Assembly: GCA_002731395.1 (NCBI GenBank)
Contig: PCBQ01000012.1
Coordinates: forward strand, 14,260 to 23,422
Direction: 5' to 3'
DNA length: 9,163 nucleotides
Source: Methanobacteriota archaeon
GTDB taxonomy: Archaea; Thermoplasmatota; Poseidoniia; Poseidoniales; Poseidoniaceae
The notes under the pieces were generated by a model that was not told the origin of the DNA, ran no database searches, and saw only the letters and a program-made list of their open reading frames with translations. Every line of letters begins with the position of its first letter. Positions within the stretch are counted from its first letter, which is position 1. The position numbers were made by a program, and so were the translations under genes. This document shows, in pieces, positions 6,146 to 9,163 of this stretch.

Positions 6146-6197
6146 GCGACCCCGTAAGAAGCACGGGTGCGTGTTGAGGACTGCTTGACGGACCCTT

Positions 6198-6776
6198 ATG
6201 AATCCGCCGTCATCGCAGGCGAGGCTTCATGGGACATCGACACCAGCACGAGCCATGACCCGCCGTGTGGACTCCGATGAGGGGCAATCCTCACTGGATG
6301 CCTTCAGTGGTGCTCCCGCCGAGGGTCCACGAACACCCGTAGGTTCACCTCTTGAGCAATTCGAGATGCCGAGCCTGCGCCAAAACGCCCGACGCGTTCC
6401 TGAAGCTCCCACCGTGCCCCATGCCTACCTCGATCTGCGCAACTTGTACCCCGATGCCCCGGTTCCTGCTGCTCCCGGCGCACCGGTCATTCATCGGGCA
6501 TCGCTGGCAAGCCGCGAAGGCATCGGACAAGTGATGGATTGGGCCGCATTAGGCCACATCACCCTGCTCGACGTTGCTCCATTGTTTGGCCGTCGAGACG
6601 ATTTCCGTGCGGCCTTGGACCACCTGTCTTTGTTCGTTGAAGATGACATGGGCGGAAGATTGCTGCAACTCACAGACACGCGGATTCTGGTTTTACCCCC
6701 AGGCATCGAAGGCGTCAGAGGCGTGGAAGACGCGGCCGAAACCGTCCGCCCAGAGGGCGACGGGAGGCGGTGGTGA
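6198..6776 (+). CDS. SepF-like cell division protein (FtsZ membrane anchor)
   Basis: Residues 97-170 match the SepF fold: VIHRASLASREGIGQVMDWAALGHITLLDVAPL, an Arg/Asp helix (RRDDFRAALDHLSLFVEDDMGG), then LLQLTDTRILVLPPGIEGV. The closing strand and PPG motif are characteristic. In archaea with FtsZ, SepF dimers bind the FtsZ C-terminal tail and tether it to the membrane at mid-cell. The first 95 residues are Pro/Ser/Ala-rich and look disordered; archaeal SepF usually opens with a short amphipathic helix, and none is obvious here (MNPPSSQARLHG). About 20 residues follow the fold (GVEDAAETVRPEGDGRRW). No ribosome binding site precedes ATG 6198; ATG 6255 is a possible alternative, and the transcript may be leaderless. 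It is divergent from psmB with 66 bases between, and its stop is immediately followed by the ZPR1 start, implying one transcript. Confidence 0.82.
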   Translation: MNPPSSQARLHGTSTPARAMTRRVDSDEGQSSLDAFSGAPAEGPRTPVGSPLEQFEMPSLRQNARRVPEAPTVPHAYLDLRNLYPDAPVPAAPGAPVIHRASLASREGIGQVMDWAALGHITLLDVAPLFGRRDDFRAALDHLSLFVEDDMGGRLLQLTDTRILVLPPGIEGVRGVEDAAETVRPEGDGRRW

Positions 6777-7370
6777 ATGGAGCAAATCGTCGATGCACCG
6801 TGCCCCACCTGTGGTGACGATGAGGGCCTTCGCCTGCGGACCCACATCGATGACATACCATACTTCGGTGAGCACACCCAAGTAACCCTGCTTTGTCTTG
6901 CGTGCGGCTGGCGCCAAACAGACCTGATTCCGGCTGAAGCGCAAACACCCACAGGTTGGACCTTGGCGCTGGCAGCGCGCGAACACCTGACAGCCCGAGT
7001 GGTGCGGTCCACAGCCTGCACAGTGCGGATACCCGAGCTCGACCTCGAGGTTGCACCGGGCGCGTCATCAACCGGATACGTGTCAAACGTGGAAGGTGTG
7101 CTCCAGCGCTTTGTCGACGTGCTTGACATCGTGGAGCGTGACGTCGTGGCCCACGGCAATCGTGCCGAGGAGCGCTCCGCTCTGGACCACTTGCGGCTAA
7201 GGCTCGCCACAGCCATGGCCGCTCAATTTGATGAGCCACTCACCCTTGAGCTCCTCGACCCGAGCGGTCGTTCTTTGATCCTGCACGACGACGCTGAACA
7301 GCGCACGTTGACCGATAAAGAGACCGAAGACCTGCCGATGGGACCGGAGCCTCCGGTGTTTTCGGCCTGA
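6777..7370 (+). CDS. ZPR1-type zinc-finger protein
   Basis: A single-copy ZPR1 module of 197 residues. The zinc finger is CPTCG (9-13) with CLACGW (about 40-45). The interval contains the family's THIDDIPYFGE stretch, and the segment after it (RQTDLIPAE) is also characteristic. The beta domain follows: ARVVRSTACTVRIPELDLEVAPGA, then TGYVSNVEGVLQRFVDVL, matching the RS-x-IPEL and TT-x-EG-x-L signatures. Eukaryotic ZPR1 has two such modules and binds and helps fold translation elongation factor eEF1A; the archaeal protein may do the same for aEF1A, an inference from the family. The last 35 residues (EDLPMGPEPPVFSA) are acidic and probably flexible. ATG 6777 directly follows the SepF-like stop, and GGGAGG (6762-6767) lies 9 bases upstream inside that gene. 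It converges on trpS with 3 bases between stops. Confidence 0.92.
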   Translation: MEQIVDAPCPTCGDDEGLRLRTHIDDIPYFGEHTQVTLLCLACGWRQTDLIPAEAQTPTGWTLALAAREHLTARVVRSTACTVRIPELDLEVAPGASSTGYVSNVEGVLQRFVDVLDIVERDVVAHGNRAEERSALDHLRLRLATAMAAQFDEPLTLELLDPSGRSLILHDDAEQRTLTDKETEDLPMGPEPPVFSA

Positions 7371-7373
7371 GGC

Positions 7374-8744
7374 CTACCGAGCATCAGGCGCGAGGAACTC
7401 GGTCACCAGATGGGCCGTTTCGTCACGGCGCTCTGCGAGTTCACCCAACCACACCTCGGCCCTGTCCAAGCATGCTTGCTTCATCTCACCGGCGAGGAGG
7501 GACCCTGCACGGTAGGATTCTGCCAGTTCCGCGAGCACGGCATCGTCCTCTTCGAAAAAGTAGGCCATGTATTGGAAAGCAACGTCACGGTCCGGGTCTC
7601 CGCCAAGTCGCCTGTGCTCTTCCACGGTCGGTTGTCCACCCGAGAAGGCACGGCGGATTTTCTTGGCCACCTTCGCCGGCTCATCGCCAAGGAAGATGGT
7701 TGAATCCGGTCGACTGCTGGACATCTTATCGCCGTCGAGGCCGACAGCGAAGTGGTGGTAGGTTGACGCAGGCGGCATCAGACCCATACCTCCCAGTTCT
7801 CGCTCAAGACCGAGCAAAGCAAGGCGAATGGCAGCGATATCGCGTTTTGAGGCCGAAGGAACCTCGACCGTCCCGTGTTTTGGATTGGGACGCAGGTCGC
7901 TGAAGCCAAGAGCGTCGAGGCGCCTCACAATCCGATCAAACACGCTTTGGCGTGCAGCCCGGTCGACGCGCCCGTTGGGCTGTTGCCCAAGCGCAACGGC
8001 GTTGTCGTCTTGGACGGAGAGGGCGACGGTGAGCCCAGCATGCTTGCCTTCCTTGAGGTTGAACCAATTCGTCTTCGAAGCCAGACCTCGCGTGAGGCGA
8101 AGGTGCGGATCCTGGTCCACGCCCACAGGGACCACGATGGGACGGAGGCCTCCAAATTCATCCGTCTGGGGATGCAAAATGTCCCCGGCTTGCACCAAAG
8201 GAGCCTGGACGTGGGCAAGGTTGGTCTCTCCCTTGAACCCGTAAATGGCCTCAAACTCGGACAGGTTCGTACGGCGGCCAAGCTGAAAGCCAAGCCGTTG
8301 CACGATGGGGCGTGACGATTGGAAGTAGACTTGAGTGCGCTCAGGATCGAGCCCCAAAGCAGCGTAGTTTGCGATGTACTGCTCCAACGCGACCTTCCGA
8401 CCTTCCTTCAAATCCACCCCCCGCGTGGCTTGGCTTTCGAGGTCAGCAACCGCAATCGTCACGTCACCCCCGCTCTTTTGGAACCAGCGCACTTGTTCAA
8501 TGACCATGGAGTGCCCAAGGTGCATCCTTCCTGACGGCATCAAGCCCGTCAGAACGCCGAAGCGCTCCCCCTTCCTTTGCGCATCGAGGACCCCTTCGAG
8601 GTCACGGTGAGCGAACACAATACCACGGCGATGCAGCCTGGTCGGGTCGGGAAGGTCAACACCTTCCATGCGGTTCAACCCGAATCGGCTGATGATGCCT
8701 TCATAGTCGGTGGATTGAGCGCTGCTCCACGGATCAATCTCCAT
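7374..8744 (-). CDS. trpS: Tryptophanyl-tRNA synthetase (archaeal/eukaryal type)
   Basis: Class I synthetase that charges tRNA-Trp with tryptophan in the cytosol. It has 456 residues. The HIGH-type motif is in GLMPSGRMHLGHSM (67-80), followed by the tryptophan-binding region (ADLESQATRG, LVQAGDILHP at 183-191, VPVGVDQDPHLRLTRGLA at 206-222). KMSSS lies at 340-344 inside GLDGDKMSSSRPDSTIFLGD. Between 223 and 328 there is a longer linker than I expect in short archaeal TrpRS, ending in PPASTYHHF. The C-terminal alpha-helical anticodon-binding part (DPDRDVAFQYMAYFFEEDD onward) is complete. ATG 8744 is supported by GAGGTGG (8749-8755) 4 bases upstream, though this site lies in a possible hairpin. 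The gene follows a membrane-anchored protein gene by 47 bases on the same strand and converges on ZPR1. Confidence 0.96.
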   Translation of the reverse strand: MEIDPWSSAQSTDYEGIISRFGLNRMEGVDLPDPTRLHRRGIVFAHRDLEGVLDAQRKGERFGVLTGLMPSGRMHLGHSMVIEQVRWFQKSGGDVTIAVADLESQATRGVDLKEGRKVALEQYIANYAALGLDPERTQVYFQSSRPIVQRLGFQLGRRTNLSEFEAIYGFKGETNLAHVQAPLVQAGDILHPQTDEFGGLRPIVVPVGVDQDPHLRLTRGLASKTNWFNLKEGKHAGLTVALSVQDDNAVALGQQPNGRVDRAARQSVFDRIVRRLDALGFSDLRPNPKHGTVEVPSASKRDIAAIRLALLGLERELGGMGLMPPASTYHHFAVGLDGDKMSSSRPDSTIFLGDEPAKVAKKIRRAFSGGQPTVEEHRRLGGDPDRDVAFQYMAYFFEEDDAVLAELAESYRAGSLLAGEMKQACLDRAEVWLGELAERRDETAHLVTEFLAPDAR

Positions 8745-8772
8745 GCGTCCACCTCAGGTCGTGGCGGGACGC
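8745..8772 (-). promoter_or_regulatory. Possible hairpin covering the trpS ribosome binding site
   Basis: On the transcript, GCGTCC pairs exactly with GGACGC immediately before the trpS AUG, with a 16-base loop. The Shine-Dalgarno GAGGTGG lies partly in the loop (GAGGT) and partly in the stem (GG). An inner ACC/GGT or CCAC/GTGG pairing could hide the rest. Folding would block initiation, so translation could be tuned by a protein, by temperature or by ribosomes finishing the upstream gene. The base pairing is seen; the regulation is inference. Confidence 0.3.
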
Positions 8773-8791
8773 GTCGGGGATGAAGGCTTCG

Positions 8792-9163
8792 TCACTCCTC
8801 CTCAACGAAGGCGCGTGTTTTCGGGTGTGGTGCAAGGGCGGATGTTCCGTCGTCGGTTCGGATAAGGTGCCGCATCGCGACGATGGTTCCCGCTGCGGCC
8901 AGCAGCCCCACCCACGGAAGCCACGGCATCTCCGGATCGGCATCTCGGGGGATGACCAACCAAGTGAAGCGAAGCTCTGGCTCATCGTTGAAGCGCTTGC
9001 TCCATCGGAACAAGTCCCATGTGTCGTGACCGGCAATCGTTACAGCGACATCAAGTCCATTCCATTGGTCCGTCATCCCAAGGACGTCCAAATCCCCTCG
9101 CTCAACAGGTGCATCGTGGATCAACACCATGCTCTGACCCACGGTCAGGCTCAGCAGGGTTTC
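8792..9163 (-). CDS. C-terminal part of a membrane-anchored protein (N-terminus outside the window)
   Basis: The frame is open to the window edge, so the gene begins beyond 9163; the in-frame GTG at 9142 (in LSLTVGQSM) is unlikely to be the start. The visible 123 residues hold a polar domain with beta-strand character (QSMVLIHDAPV, LDVAVTIAGHD, ELRFTWLVIPRD). A Pro/Trp-rich turn leads to one membrane helix (PWLPWVGLLAAAGTIVAMRHLI), and a short charged tail ends in FVEEE. The basic residues after the helix suggest an outside-facing domain with the tail in the cytosol, as in archaeal surface proteins anchored by a C-terminal helix. No family is recognised. The stop is 47 bases upstream of trpS on the same strand, so the two may share a transcript. 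Confidence 0.7.
   Translation of the reverse strand, partial: ETLLSLTVGQSMVLIHDAPVERGDLDVLGMTDQWNGLDVAVTIAGHDTWDLFRWSKRFNDEPELRFTWLVIPRDADPEMPWLPWVGLLAAAGTIVAMRHLIRTDDGTSALAPHPKTRAFVEEE

Noticed and set aside
5532..6188. Plus-strand frame of 218 residues opposite psmB
   Set aside because: Antisense shadow of a gene with certain catalytic residues; Gly/Val/His-rich with no motif and no ribosome binding site.
6132..6197. Promoters in the psmB/SepF divergent gap
   Set aside because: No AT-rich block resembling a TATA box on either strand; transcription must start here, but I cannot place the elements.
6491..7216. Minus-strand frame of 241 residues opposite the SepF-like and ZPR1 genes
   Set aside because: Ser/Arg-rich shadow crossing two genes with clear family signatures on the other strand.
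1..9163. Mobile element, CRISPR array, toxin-antitoxin or defence system
   Set aside because: No direct repeats with regular spacers, no transposase or integrase motif and no attachment-site duplication of the tRNA 3' end were seen; apart from unrecognised fragments, the genes look like housekeeping or envelope-glycan functions.

Overview
The window looks archaeal, most likely euryarchaeal. It carries a KH-domain aCPSF1/FttA ribonuclease, an archaeal 20S proteasome beta subunit with a short propeptide, a single-domain ZPR1 zinc-finger protein, a SepF-like FtsZ anchor, a DPM1-like membrane glycosyltransferase and an intron-less tRNA-Pro. Moderately high GC, very tight packing and the protein styles make a marine Thermoplasmatota (Poseidoniales / Marine Group II) my best guess. 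That is an impression from the sequences, not a search result. Several genes are preceded by GGAGGTG/GAGGTG-type ribosome binding sites; others have none and may be leaderless.

Layout. 1-258 (+): tail of an unrecognised gene cut by the window edge. 268-720 (+): zinc-ribbon protein with a possible C-terminal winged helix. 747-824 (+): tRNA-Pro(UGG) with encoded CCA. 803-1735 (-): active family-2 glycosyltransferase whose last codons lie antisense to the tRNA 3' end. 1756-3528 (+): apparent operon of a degenerate membrane glycosyltransferase-like protein, a HAD-IB phosphatase and a 32-residue zinc-ribbon miniprotein. 3532-6131 (-): psmB followed by aCPSF1. 6198-7370 (+): SepF-like protein then ZPR1, abutting. 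7374-9163 (-): C-terminal part of a membrane-anchored protein, then tryptophanyl-tRNA synthetase. No stretch above 70 bases lacks a gene.

The genes fall into housekeeping modules: protein degradation and transcription termination (psmB, aCPSF1), cell division with a protein-folding factor (SepF, ZPR1), translation (tRNA-Pro, TrpRS) and envelope glycan or lipid-linked sugar synthesis (the glycosyltransferase pair, perhaps with the phosphatase). I found no mobile element, CRISPR array, toxin-antitoxin or defence cassette, and no clearly new multi-gene system. The more unusual points are the tRNA/glycosyltransferase antisense overlap, an A-C mismatch in the tRNA acceptor stem, the catalytically degenerate glycosyltransferase partner, the zinc-ribbon miniprotein with a strong inverted repeat at the aCPSF1 3' junction, and a hairpin that may cover the trpS ribosome binding site. 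All three convergent junctions are either 3 bases wide or overlapping.
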